From the NCBI RefSeq assembly GCF_041154745.1, contig NZ_AP031573.1, positions 1,612,001-1,676,000 on the forward strand: a stretch of 64,000 nucleotides of DNA. The letters are read 5' to 3'. The position numbers were made by a program, and so were the translations under genes. Under the pieces are notes generated by a model. It was not told the DNA's origin and ran no database searches. It was given only the letters and a program-made list of their open reading frames with translations. Within the stretch, counting starts at the first letter, position 1. Each line of letters begins with the position of its first letter. The stretch comes from Flavobacterium sp. CFS9. Its GTDB lineage: Bacteria; Bacteroidota; Bacteroidia; Flavobacteriales; Flavobacteriaceae. Of the stretch, positions 26,022 to 35,634 are shown piece after piece.

Positions 26022-29000
26022 TTACTGAAAAATAACTTTTCTTGTCGTTGCAAAATCATTTGCCAAAGTAACTTTCACTAATAAAACCTGATTTGAAGAT
26101 GGTAGGTTTTGAATTTGTAATTCTGTATTACCTACTTTCTTTTTATTGTAAAGCATTTTTCCTAACATATCATATACCGCAACTTCTTTAATATTTTCTT
26201 GCGAAGATTGTATCGCAATCACTTTGTCTTTTATAAAAACTAAAATCCCGTCTTTAAGGTTTTCAAAATCTCCGACACCTAAAGTTTTACTAGTATAACG
26301 CAACACCAAACGTTCAGTAAAATTCCCCACCTCGGTTTTAAAAGTATAATTGCTTTGTGTTAAATCGTGAATAACTCCAATTGCTTTATCTTCCACATAA
26401 ATCTTCTGATTCAACATCTTACCATCTACTTCATCTATTGCAATGGTAAAATCGCCAGCAACAGCAGTTCGATAACCTAGCGGAACAATATCAGAATCTG
26501 TAAACGGTAAGGCACGTCCCTGAATGACATATTTATTCTCATTGCTTATACTGTAAAAATCTAAATACGGATTACTATCAAAAGTTAATCCGTCGTAATT
26601 ACTATCATAATCATTAGTCGCTCCTTCAATATACCCCACTAACAATTGTTTAAAAGCTCCGGTTGTACTGGTCATATTTAGCCAAATGCGATTCTTTTCA
26701 ATCGCGGTTCCTTTCTTAGGATTCACTGATCTAAAAAACTGACCGTTATCTACTGCCCCCAATCGCATTGCATTGGTAAAAAGAACTTTTCCTGCAGTTT
26801 TAATAGCCACAAAAAAGGCTTGTCCCGCCGCAATCTTACCCGTTGGTTTCACACCTTTATCAAGTGTCGGATTACTATTATAACCAGGATCCGATTTCGC
26901 AGATACGCCACCACTAAGATTATAAGAAGCATAATCATCGGTAGTATACTGATTTGTTAATGTTGGCACTGCAGCCGTACTGTGAGTCCAGAAATAAAGC
27001 GTTCCATTTATTAACACATTATTTGTCGCATTAATTATAAGGTCATCCGCACTTACAGCAGACGGATAAGGATTTCCAATCAGATAACTTTTTCCAGAGG
27101 CTAACAGTTCTGTTTCTATATTTCCATTATTCGGAACTCCTTTAAAACTTGCAGTAAATGTTTGTCTATCTGTCTTTGAATAATCTGAAGGTCCACGAAT
27201 AATATAACCTTTACTCACGATCATATTATCAGTCTTATTGTTTCTCACCCATTGCGCACCATCAAAACTATAATACATAGTGCTGGGCGTTAAGGGAGAA
27301 AGATCTACTAATTTTTGTTGACTTACCGGAGCTGACCAATACACATAATCTTTCTGCAAAATAGGTGTCGTGATACGTTCGTATATAATGTCACCTGTAT
27401 TTGCAATAGTATTCGTCTGTATTAAACTTGCCGTATTTTTAAAGGTCATTGTACCTCCTGTAAATACTTTAACATCATTCGCAATGGTTAGGGTATGTCC
27501 GTCTCCTATTACGACATTTGTTCCTGAATTAACTTCGCAAGAACATCCGCTTACATCCCCTGTGGACATAAAATCAGAGCTAAAAATGAGTTTCTTATCT
27601 ATGGTTGGAGTATCATCCCATCCACCTAGTCCATAGGTCGCTATTGCCGGTGGTGAATTGATAACAACTTCCGTAGTAGCAGCTGATGTACAGTTGCCGT
27701 TTCCAACTGTGTACGAATATGTCCCGCCTGCCAGATTAGCGTCTGTAACCTTAGTTCCTGTATAAGACACCGCTACTGCTCCAGGTGATCTTGTTAACGT
27801 TCCACCAGATGGCAGTCCGCTTAAAGCAATACTACCGGAAGTAACACTACAGGTTGGTTGGGTAACTGTTTCTAATACAGGTGTTGCCAGATCTATAACA
27901 AAATTAACCAAGGTCCTGCAAGCGGAATCACCGGAACAACCTGCATAATAAGAAGTTGTCCCAGCAGTATTAGTATCAATAAGACCGGAACCACTGACCC
28001 CTACAGGGTTAAATGATGCTCCCGAGCCAATTTTTGTTCCTCCTGAGGCTACCGTATACCAATCTATTGTTGCTGGTAAAGTATAATTTACTGTAATCGT
28101 AACATCTGTGATATTTGCATCAGGATTAACTTCTGGATTATTAAAAACTTCTCTAAAGTCGAAGACCCAATCACCTGATGGGTTTCCGGTACCCCATGTT
28201 CCAAAAGGAATATTACTTGCATCGCCGGCACTATTATTTTCAGCAACAATAGCAGGAAGAGGATTCAAATCAGTTTGCACTGCACCAACTGCTAAAGGCG
28301 GAGTTACCCTGACCATCAACTCACTTTTAAGAGAAGGAGCAATTGCCGTAAAACTTATCTTAACATTTGTAGCTGTTACTACAGCTCCGTCCGGTAACGA
28401 AGGAAAAGTTATAGTAATGTTTGTATTTCCAGCACCTCCATAAAGTCTGCTATTTGATCTTCCGCCGCTACCACTGGCAGTCGTAGCGGTTTGGGCAAGT
28501 GCAGCACATGCAGATGAAGCGGTTAAAAAGCCGGAACCTCCCTTACAAATGGTAACACCGGTTACAACAAGAGGAGATTTATTTATTACAAAATTCACCT
28601 TTCTTCTACAAGCAGGGTCACTGGAACAAGCCTCATAATAAGAAGTAGTACCCGGAGTATTAGTATCAATAAGACCGGAACCACTGACTCCTACAGGATT
28701 AAATGATGTTCCTGAACCAATTTTATCTTCTCCGGAAGCCGTTGTGTACCAGTCTATCGTTGCTGGTAAAGTATAATTTACTGTAATGGTAATATCTGTG
28801 ATATTTGCATCGGGCATAACTTCAGGATTATTAAGAGCTTCTTTAAATTCGAAAAGCCAATCTCCTGATGGGTTTCCAGTGCTCCATGTTCCTAAAGAAA
28901 TATTACTTGCATCACCAGCACTATTATTTTCCACAACATCAGCAGGAAGAGGATTCAAATTAATTTGCTCTGCGCCAACTGTTACAGGGGGAGTTACCTT

Positions 29001-30050
29001 AACCAACAATTCACTTTTTAAGGAAGGAGCAATTGCCGTAAAACTTATGGTAACATCTGTACCTGTTACTATCGCTCCGGCCGGTAACAAAGGAAAATTT
29101 ATAGTAATGTTTCTATTTCCGGCACCTCCATAAGATATGCTATTTGATCTTCCGTTACTACCCCTTGCAGTCATAGGGGTTTGAGCAGTCGCAGGACAGA
29201 TAGATAAAGCGGTTAAAAAGCCGGAACCTCCCTGACAAATGACAACATCGGTTACAGCTGGAGGATCATCATGAATCACAAAATCTACCTTTGTTCTACA
29301 GGTGGGGTCACCAGAACAAGCCACATAATAAGGAGTCGTGCCCCCAGTATTAGTATCAATAAGACCGGAACCACTGACCCCTACAGGATTAAATGAGGCT
29401 CCTGAACCAATTTTGGCTCCTTCGGAAGCCGTAGTATACCAATCTATCGTTGCCGGTAAAGTATATTTTACTGTAATGGTGACATCTGTAATATTTGCAT
29501 CGGGCATAACTTCAGGATTATTAAGAGATTCTCTAAATTCGAAGCGCCAATCTCCTGACGGGTTTCCGGTACCCCATGTTCCTAAAGGGATATTAATTGC
29601 ACCACCAGGGTTATTATTTTCAGCAACAGTAGCAGGAAGAGGATTCAAATTAGTTTGCACTCTATCAACTGTTACAGGGGGAGTTACCCTAACCAACAAC
29701 TCACTTTTTAAGGAAGGAGCAATTGCTGTAAAACTTATCGTAACATTTGTAGCCGTTACTACCGCTCCATCCGGTAACGAAGGAAAAGTTATAGTTATGT
29801 CCCTATTTCCTCCACCCCCATAAGATACACTATTAGATGCTCCGTCATTACCACTGGCAGTCATAGGGGTTTGGTCAATCCCAGCACAGAAAGAGGACGC
29901 GGTTAAAGAGCCGGAACCTCCCTTACAAATGGTAACACCGGCTGCAACAGGACAGTTTCCATTTTGTGCTGTGGTTTCTTGTTGAGCTAAAAGTACCGGA
30001 CTAGTAAAGCAACCAATCAAAACAAGAAAAAAAAGTATTTTTTTTATCAT
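26022..30050 (-). CDS. Giant T9SS cargo protein: three 230-residue tandem repeats, conserved C-terminal module
   Basis: This is a 1342-residue protein. The signal peptide ends near LLAQ (residue about 23). From residue 39 there are three tandem copies of a 230-residue unit (starts near 39, 269 and 499). Each opens with V.IC.GGSG, contains a P-domain-like beta region (GTWGTGNPSGDW, DANITDVTITV) and closes with an Ig_7/CHU_C-like part (TIDWYTTASG, TNTxGTTxYY). A QPTC domain at about 735-800 is followed by the constant module from about 808: GCSCEVNSG, DYVYWSAPVSQQKL, YLIGNPYPSAV, YFWTHSTA, GAFKQLLVGYIEGATN and a TRKVIF tail. It is probably exported by type IX secretion as an adhesin or matrix protein. 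It has its own promoter and terminator. Confidence 0.92.
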   Translation of the reverse strand: MIKKILFFLVLIGCFTSPVLLAQQETTAQNGNCPVAAGVTICKGGSGSLTASSFCAGIDQTPMTASGNDGASNSVSYGGGGNRDITITFPSLPDGAVVTATNVTISFTAIAPSLKSELLVRVTPPVTVDRVQTNLNPLPATVAENNNPGGAINIPLGTWGTGNPSGDWRFEFRESLNNPEVMPDANITDVTITVKYTLPATIDWYTTASEGAKIGSGASFNPVGVSGSGLIDTNTGGTTPYYVACSGDPTCRTKVDFVIHDDPPAVTDVVICQGGSGFLTALSICPATAQTPMTARGSNGRSNSISYGGAGNRNITINFPLLPAGAIVTGTDVTISFTAIAPSLKSELLVKVTPPVTVGAEQINLNPLPADVVENNSAGDASNISLGTWSTGNPSGDWLFEFKEALNNPEVMPDANITDITITVNYTLPATIDWYTTASGEDKIGSGTSFNPVGVSGSGLIDTNTPGTTSYYEACSSDPACRRKVNFVINKSPLVVTGVTICKGGSGFLTASSACAALAQTATTASGSGGRSNSRLYGGAGNTNITITFPSLPDGAVVTATNVKISFTAIAPSLKSELMVRVTPPLAVGAVQTDLNPLPAIVAENNSAGDASNIPFGTWGTGNPSGDWVFDFREVFNNPEVNPDANITDVTITVNYTLPATIDWYTVASGGTKIGSGASFNPVGVSGSGLIDTNTAGTTSYYAGCSGDSACRTLVNFVIDLATPVLETVTQPTCSVTSGSIALSGLPSGGTLTRSPGAVAVSYTGTKVTDANLAGGTYSYTVGNGNCTSAATTEVVINSPPAIATYGLGGWDDTPTIDKKLIFSSDFMSTGDVSGCSCEVNSGTNVVIGDGHTLTIANDVKVFTGGTMTFKNTASLIQTNTIANTGDIIYERITTPILQKDYVYWSAPVSQQKLVDLSPLTPSTMYYSFDGAQWVRNNKTDNMIVSKGYIIRGPSDYSKTDRQTFTASFKGVPNNGNIETELLASGKSYLIGNPYPSAVSADDLIINATNNVLINGTLYFWTHSTAAVPTLTNQYTTDDYASYNLSGGVSAKSDPGYNSNPTLDKGVKPTGKIAAGQAFFVAIKTAGKVLFTNAMRLGAVDNGQFFRSVNPKKGTAIEKNRIWLNMTSTTGAFKQLLVGYIEGATNDYDSNYDGLTFDSNPYLDFYSISNENKYVIQGRALPFTDSDIVPLGYRTAVAGDFTIAIDEVDGKMLNQKIYVEDKAIGVIHDLTQSNYTFKTEVGNFTERLVLRYTSKTLGVGDFENLKDGILVFIKDKVIAIQSSQENIKEVAVYDMLGKMLYNKKKVGNTELQIQNLPSSNQVLLVKVTLANDFATTRKVIFQ
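27867..29936 (-). repeat. Three tandem 690-bp repeats inside a T9SS gene
   Basis: Identical landmarks recur exactly 690 bases apart: for example the TTACAAATGGTAACACCG-type sequence near 29940, 29250 and 28560, and the AAATTxACC block near 29280, 28590 and 27900. Each unit is 230 codons and the copies differ by scattered substitutions with no length change, which points to fairly recent duplication. The unit limits given (29247-29936, 28557-29246, 27867-28556) are set by the V.IC.GGSG codons. Confidence 0.88.
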
Positions 30051-30091
30051 AACTCTAGGGGCTTAAGTTTTTCTTTGATAATAATTTGGCT

Positions 30092-30140
30092 CAAAACTAC
30101 AACCCATGTATAGAATCCACAATCACCAATTTTGGTGATT
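30092..30140 (-). promoter_or_regulatory. Promoter and palindrome upstream of the triple-repeat T9SS gene
   Basis: On the minus strand TTG (complement 30120-30122) lies 20 bases from TAGTTTTG (complement 30092-30099). A palindrome with 9-bp arms, AATCACCAATTTTGGTGATT (30121-30140), overlaps the -33 element and could be an operator. Part of it recurs ahead of the neighbouring gene at about 25925-25945. Confidence 0.62.
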
Positions 30141-30170
30141 TTTTTGACAACCTTATTTTCTTAAAATGCA

Positions 30171-30207
30171 AAAAAAATCCACTCCGAAAAACGGAATGGA
30201 TTTTTTG
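30171..30207 (-). terminator. Terminator of the PA14-type T9SS gene
   Basis: ATCCACTCCG / CGGAATGGAT arms with an AAAAA loop and T run, 22 bases beyond the stop at 30229. Its twin is at 25962-26000. Confidence 0.88.
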
Positions 30208-30228
30208 AAATGAATTTTTATTTATGAT

Positions 30229-33200
30229 TTACTGAAAAATAACTTTTCTTGTCGCTGTAAAATCATTTGCCAAAGTAACTTTTACCAATAAAACCTGATT
30301 TGAAGATGCTAGGTTTTGAATTTGTAATTCTGTGTTACCTACTTTCTTTTTGTTGTAAAGCATTTTTCCTGACACATCATACACGGTAACTTCTTTAATG
30401 TTTTCTTTTGAAGATTGCACTGCAATTACCTTGTCTTTTATAGAAACTAAGATCCCGTCTTTAACGTTTTCAAAATCTCCGACACCCAAAGTTTTACTGG
30501 TGTAACGCAATACCAAACGTTCAGTAAAGTCCCCCACCTCGGTTTTAAAAGTATAATTACTTTGTGTTAAATCGTGAATAACACCGGTTGTTTTATCTTC
30601 AATATAAATCTTCTGATTAGACATTTTACCATCAACCTCGTCTATCGCAATTGTAAAATCCCCTGCAACGGCAGTACGGTAACCTAACGCAACAATATCA
30701 GCATCTGTAAATGGTAAGGCACGTCCCTGAATTACAAATTTATTCGTATTACTTACACTATAAAAATCCAAATACTGGTTACCATCAAGAGTTAGACCAT
30801 CATATAAGGTTTCATAGTCGTTAGTTGCGCCTTCTATATAACCTAACAATAATTGTTTAAATGCCCCGGTTGTACTGGTCATGTTTAACCAGATACGATT
30901 CTTTTCTATAGTAGCCTTTCTTGAAGCATTTCCAGGTCTGAAAAACTGACCGTTATCTGTTGCCCCTAATCGCATGGCATTGGTAAACAATATTTTTCCT
31001 GCAGCCTTAGTCGTTAGAAAAAAGGACTGCCCGGCCGCAATTTCTCCCGTTGGCTTATCACCACCCGATTCCGCTGCTGTCGCTCCAGTTAGATTGAATG
31101 AAGCATAATCATCCGAAGTATACTGATTACTTGCAACAGGTTTTGCCGGTGTGTTGTGCGTCCAGAAATAAAGGGTACCATTTATTACATTTTCATTTGT
31201 TTTTATAAACCCTTCTATGCCCTCTGAAACAAACCTCTCTGCGCTTAAAGCCGACGGGTAAGGATTCCCTATCAAATAATTTTTGCCTGAAGCCAGCATT
31301 TCTGTTTCTATATTTCCATTGTTCGGAACTCCTTTAAAACTTGCCGGATAGGCTGTCTTAGAACTATTCGAATAACCTGACGGGGCACGAATAATGTACC
31401 CTTTACCTACCACCATATTGTCATTCCTGTTCGTTCGTACCCACTGTGTACCATCGAAACCATAATACATAGTACTAGGCGTTGAAGGCGAAAGATTAAT
31501 TAAGGTTTGTGGACTTACCGGAGTTGACCAATATACATAATCTTTTAGCAATATAGGAGGAGTGGTACGCTCGTAAGTGATATCACCAGTATTGGTTACA
31601 TTATTGGTTTGTACTAAAGCCGCTGTATTCTTGAAAGTCAACTGACCATTAGTTGTTACAGAATTGGTAACCTTTAAAGTATTACCAGATGATATCACCA
31701 CATTAACACCTGAATTTACTGTACAGGAACATCCATTTATGTCACCTCCCGAAGTATAGTCACTTGCAAAAACAAGTATTTTATCTATGGCCGGCGGGCT
31801 GCTCCAAGCTCCTGAGCTGTAGGTAGCTACTACAGGAGGCATATTAATTGTAATACCCGTCGTTGCCGTTGATGTACAGGTCGCATTTGCTACTGTATAA
31901 GTATAATTTCCTCCTGCAAGATTAGTATCTGTTGCGGTAGTACCGGAATACGGAACTACGACCGCTCCTGGTGATCTTGTTAAAGTTCCACCTGAAGGTA
32001 ATCCACTTAAAGCAATACTACCAGAAGGAACAGTACAGGTTGGCTGTGTAACGGTACCTGTTACCGGTGCTGCCGGAATCTCATTTATAACAAAATTAAC
32101 CATCGTTCTACAAGCGGGATCACCTGAACAAGCCACATAATAAGGGGTTGTACCTACTGTATTGGTGTTCATGAGACGAGAATCGATACCAACCGGATTG
32201 AACGAAGCTCCAGAGCCAATTTTTGTACCACCGGAAGCAACTGTATACCAATCTATTGTTGCCGGTAAGGTATAATTAACCGTAATAGTAATATTTGTAA
32301 TATTTGCATCAGGATTGGCATTATCTGCATAAGTTTCTCTAAATCTAAATATCCAGTTTCCTGTTGGGTTTGTACTTCCCCAACTTGCTAAAGGAACATT
32401 TGTAGCGGTACCACCATTCCCTGAAGAAGGACTTATATCATTTATTGCTGCCCCCATAGCTGTCGGAGGTTCAATTCTTACACGTAATTCACTTCGGTAC
32501 GAGTTTCCATTAGTATTAAACGTTATTATGGCATTAGTACCGGTGACTACAGCACCAACAGGTAATGAAGGAAAATTAATAGTAATATTAGCATTTCCAG
32601 CATCTCCATAATTTACAGTCCTGGATGTACCTCCAGAGCCACTTGCGCTAATAGGTGTTTGGGCAACAGCTGCACAAGTCGCTGAAGACGTTAGAGAGCC
32701 AGTGCCTCCCTGACAAATGGTAACTCCGGTCGCTACAGGATTTTTAATTGTCACCGTTCCTGCTGAAGAAGCTACCACCGGACAGCTCATATTTTGTAAT
32801 ACAGCTCTATAAGATGTTGTAACATTAACATTTGTTGCCGTTAAACTTGTTGTTGTATTTGCTATTGGGGTAATAACAGAAGTAAAATTATCCGTTGATG
32901 ACTCCCATCTTACAACGCTTCCAGTATTTCCGGTTAAGTTAAAGATTGTACTGTTAGTTCCTGCACACACGGTATTATCACCTGTAACTGTACCCCCTAT
33001 AGTAGGATATACCGCCACTGTTAATTGGAATGTGCTTGTACAGCTTCCTGTTGTTGCCGTAATATTGTAGATCACATTTTGTGTTGTTGCTGCTGTAGTA
33101 GTCAATGTACCGGTTATACTTGTCGGGTTACCTGAACTGGCTGCACGACCACTTACAGTAGCTGGTCCAGTTGGGGCTGACCACGTGTATGTAGTTCCTG

Positions 33201-34557
33201 CTGGTACAAGCCCGTTTGTTCCATCAACCGGAATAACACTAAAAGGGGATCCTGAACAAGCATTAGCTGACATATTTGTAATGGCTGCTCTAGGATTTGT
33301 CGTAATAGAAACGGGACCACTGTCGTAACTACACGCTGCATTTGAAGCTGCGGATACTTTACGTCTATAGTATACCGTTGTTGCTACGGAAGGTGTAAAG
33401 GCAACTGGAGTATAATCTTCTGCATTAAAACCAGTTCCTGTAGTTGCATCTGTCCATGGTCCTGAAGCAGATGATGAAAATTGCCATTGAAATCTAATAG
33501 ACGGATTGGTTGTTCCTCCATTATATGCATAATTCGAACCATCAAGAGTTGTAGTCGATCCTCCACAAACTGCTGAAGTGGCAGGAGTTATTGTATTTGC
33601 ACTACCATCAGCAGGAGTAATAGTAAAATTAGATACGTTACCACCATTTTTTTCATAATACTCTAATACTAAATCACTGTTTCCGGTCAAACGCACCAAT
33701 ACATTTTGGAAAGCCGCTGAACTCTGTTGATTCCATTCGTTTAAAACCAGCACCCCATCGACATAAAGTCGTACCCCATCATCACCGGTAATGCTAACAA
33801 AATAACAACCTGCAGCTAATGTCGAAAGCATTCTGTAACGTACCGCAAATGTATCAGTTCTTACACTCTGTGAAGTCCCTGCTGCAATAAAAGCAAAGCA
33901 TGTGTCATTTCCTCCAAAACCTTGAGAAAAAGCAGTTGTACCACTTGTAACAGTATTTGCCTGAGTAAAATAACCCAAATAATTAGCAAAAGCATCAGCA
34001 TTAGAAGGAGGCACAGGCACCTCAGATCCGTCAGAAAAATCATAAACATGACCTATCCATGAGTTTGTCCCTTTTGCGCTTTGAGAATCTACACTATTAC
34101 TTCCACCTGTGAAAACCACAGAAATATTAGCTTGCGTATTTGATCCTGTAGAAGCACTATTACAATTCCCACTATTGTTATATTGAACATATAATACTCC
34201 GGTAAATGTTGCAGTCCAGTTGGTTATTGTTGCAGCAGTATCGTCTGCCGATGCTCTCGCTGTTCCCACATCTGTCCCCGTACTGCTACTGTTAAACAGT
34301 GTAATTCTTTTTCTAAAACCTGTGCTAGTTGAAGTGGCAGAGATTGTATACGTCAACCCTTGGATAACATTTACAGCAACATATCTCGCTAAAGGAACAT
34401 TTGAGAATGTAACTCCTCCAACATTAGTTCCGGAAACTTCCCTGTTGTAGCAAATAGATGTTGTACTTCCGAATTGTGTCCCTCCAAAGTTACACTGTCC
34501 ATAATTTATAAGATACGTAAAAAACAATACAAAACTTAAGAGTAGTTTTCTATTCAT
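30229..34557 (-). CDS. Giant T9SS cargo protein: PA14 and Ig-like front, conserved C-terminal module
   Basis: This 1442-residue protein is the largest of the five. The signal peptide ends at NYGQ. A beta-rich N-terminal domain (about 22-150) is followed by a PA14-like region (about 165-320; CYFVSITGDDGVRLYVDGV, VLEYYEKNGG), which in other proteins binds sugars. Ig/CHU_C-like repeats occupy about 320-610. One copy of the V.IC.GG unit found three times in the next gene follows (about 612-835), then a QPTC domain, and from about 914 the constant module: GCSCTVNSG, DYVYWSTPVSPQ, YLIGNPYPSAL, YFWTHNTPA, GAFKQLLLGYIEGATN, tail TRKVIF. The promoter is at 34661-34690. It is probably cell-surface or secreted by type IX secretion. 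Confidence 0.92.
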   Translation of the reverse strand: MNRKLLLSFVLFFTYLINYGQCNFGGTQFGSTTSICYNREVSGTNVGGVTFSNVPLARYVAVNVIQGLTYTISATSTSTGFRKRITLFNSSSTGTDVGTARASADDTAATITNWTATFTGVLYVQYNNSGNCNSASTGSNTQANISVVFTGGSNSVDSQSAKGTNSWIGHVYDFSDGSEVPVPPSNADAFANYLGYFTQANTVTSGTTAFSQGFGGNDTCFAFIAAGTSQSVRTDTFAVRYRMLSTLAAGCYFVSITGDDGVRLYVDGVLVLNEWNQQSSAAFQNVLVRLTGNSDLVLEYYEKNGGNVSNFTITPADGSANTITPATSAVCGGSTTTLDGSNYAYNGGTTNPSIRFQWQFSSSASGPWTDATTGTGFNAEDYTPVAFTPSVATTVYYRRKVSAASNAACSYDSGPVSITTNPRAAITNMSANACSGSPFSVIPVDGTNGLVPAGTTYTWSAPTGPATVSGRAASSGNPTSITGTLTTTAATTQNVIYNITATTGSCTSTFQLTVAVYPTIGGTVTGDNTVCAGTNSTIFNLTGNTGSVVRWESSTDNFTSVITPIANTTTSLTATNVNVTTSYRAVLQNMSCPVVASSAGTVTIKNPVATGVTICQGGTGSLTSSATCAAVAQTPISASGSGGTSRTVNYGDAGNANITINFPSLPVGAVVTGTNAIITFNTNGNSYRSELRVRIEPPTAMGAAINDISPSSGNGGTATNVPLASWGSTNPTGNWIFRFRETYADNANPDANITNITITVNYTLPATIDWYTVASGGTKIGSGASFNPVGIDSRLMNTNTVGTTPYYVACSGDPACRTMVNFVINEIPAAPVTGTVTQPTCTVPSGSIALSGLPSGGTLTRSPGAVVVPYSGTTATDTNLAGGNYTYTVANATCTSTATTGITINMPPVVATYSSGAWSSPPAIDKILVFASDYTSGGDINGCSCTVNSGVNVVISSGNTLKVTNSVTTNGQLTFKNTAALVQTNNVTNTGDITYERTTPPILLKDYVYWSTPVSPQTLINLSPSTPSTMYYGFDGTQWVRTNRNDNMVVGKGYIIRAPSGYSNSSKTAYPASFKGVPNNGNIETEMLASGKNYLIGNPYPSALSAERFVSEGIEGFIKTNENVINGTLYFWTHNTPAKPVASNQYTSDDYASFNLTGATAAESGGDKPTGEIAAGQSFFLTTKAAGKILFTNAMRLGATDNGQFFRPGNASRKATIEKNRIWLNMTSTTGAFKQLLLGYIEGATNDYETLYDGLTLDGNQYLDFYSVSNTNKFVIQGRALPFTDADIVALGYRTAVAGDFTIAIDEVDGKMSNQKIYIEDKTTGVIHDLTQSNYTFKTEVGDFTERLVLRYTSKTLGVGDFENVKDGILVSIKDKVIAVQSSKENIKEVTVYDVSGKMLYNKKKVGNTELQIQNLASSNQVLLVKVTLANDFTATRKVIFQ

Positions 34558-34660
34558 GGGGCTATGTGGTATTTATTTAAATTTGTTTTGGGCAATAAAA
34601 TTAAAAGCTAAAGTTAAAATCCTGTTTGACAGAACTATAATAAACTGTTAATTTTGTGTA

Positions 34661-34690
34661 CAAAAATATTATAATTCCCCACATATACAA
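34661..34690 (-). promoter_or_regulatory. Promoter of the PA14-type T9SS gene
   Basis: TTG (complement 34688-34690), 19-base spacer, TATTTTTG (complement 34661-34668): an exact match to the Flavobacterium consensus TTG-N19-TAnnTTTG. The leader to the ATG would be about 95 bases. Confidence 0.7.
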
Positions 34691-34795
34691 CATTTTAACA
34701 AAAGACTTTTCTGAGAAAAACAAAAAAAATAGTTGTGTTTTTAACATTTAAATGACTATTTTTAGCCGTAATCGTTAAAAAGAAAGAAAAAAGCC

Positions 34796-35269
34796 ATGAA
34801 TTCAATCTGCACTCCAAAAGAGGCTTTACTTAAGTTAGAACACTACTGTGCTTATCAGGAACGTTGTCATGCCGAAGTGGTATCCAAACTGTACAGCTTA
34901 AAAATGACTGCCGATGAAATCGATAGTATTGTGGTTCAACTGATTGAAACCAATTTCTTAAACGAAACCCGATTTGCCTGCAGCTTCGCCAGAGGAAAAC
35001 ATCGTATGAAACACTGGGGCAGAATTCGAATTACCAATGAACTGAAGGCAAAACAAATTTCCTCAGCCAATATTACGCTGGCTTTAAAGGAAATTACGAT
35101 CGAGGAATACGAAACCACTTTTGACCAGCTTTCTGAACGATGCTGGAACAGCATATATGAAAAAAACACCCTAAAAAAGCGAAAAAAATTCTGCGATTAT
35201 ATGCTTCGTCGCGGCTACGAAAGTTTTCTCGTTTACGATAAAGTCACTCTACTCGAAAAAGAATCATAG
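34796..35269 (+). CDS. recX: Regulatory protein RecX
   Basis: This 157-residue all-helical protein is of normal length for RecX. The three-helix repeat pattern is visible: ALLKLEHYCAYQERCHAEVV, then LIETNFLNETRFACSFARGK with the family KHRMKHWGRIRITNEL, and the third repeat KKRKKFCDYMLRRGYES. RecX binds RecA filaments and limits their extension. It sits alone between the divergent T9SS genes, with recA not in the window. A TATTTTTA box near 34758 is one base off TAnnTTTG and may be its promoter. Confidence 0.92.
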   Translation: MNSICTPKEALLKLEHYCAYQERCHAEVVSKLYSLKMTADEIDSIVVQLIETNFLNETRFACSFARGKHRMKHWGRIRITNELKAKQISSANITLALKEITIEEYETTFDQLSERCWNSIYEKNTLKKRKKFCDYMLRRGYESFLVYDKVTLLEKES

Positions 35270-35634
35270 CCGATAAAAGACTCCGACTTAAATTGATTGT
35301 TTCACCTTTTTCTTTTAAAAATCACCCCATACCAGCTTCTTGTTTTCTTGTGAATTCTTTAACCAAAAGACGTTTTCTATAATTATTACCTTAAAAACAG
35401 TGCCGTTTTGATTACTATTTTACGACTTTTCTTATATTTCAAGATGATACTTTATAAGAAATAACCCTAATTACCGTTTTTCACCATGCATTTTGTCGAC
35501 TATTTTGACATTTTGTCGATTAAATGATCGTTACGAAAACCTTCATATTCCCAATCACGTATGTGTATCTATCTTTGCCCGGGCAAAAAAATTATCCTGT
35601 TCCGGCATAACAAATTGTATAGAATACACCTACT
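35270..35634. promoter_or_regulatory. 365-base upstream region of the plus-strand T9SS gene
   Basis: No gene was recognised. A TATCTTTG -7 box lies at 35570-35577, about 58 bases before the ATG at 35635. Upstream, three ATTTTG-W-C units occur within 30 bases (ATTTTGTCGA at 35490-35499, ATTTTGACA at 35502-35510, ATTTTGTCGA at 35510-35519), which could be binding repeats for a regulator. GCCCGGGC at 35577-35584 is a GC-rich palindrome near the expected transcription start. Confidence 0.5.

Noticed and set aside
28108..29823. Three similar antisense frames of about 110-160 codons
   Set aside because: They repeat only because the sense gene carries three 690-bp tandem units; nothing supports antisense coding.
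27867..29936. Possible CRISPR-like or satellite array
   Set aside because: The period is 690 bp and every unit is coding in one frame; no short repeat-spacer structure exists here or elsewhere in the window.
33153..34049. Minus-strand frames inside the PA14-type gene in a different phase
   Set aside because: Out-of-frame shadows rich in Gln and Leu, fully inside a long conserved gene.
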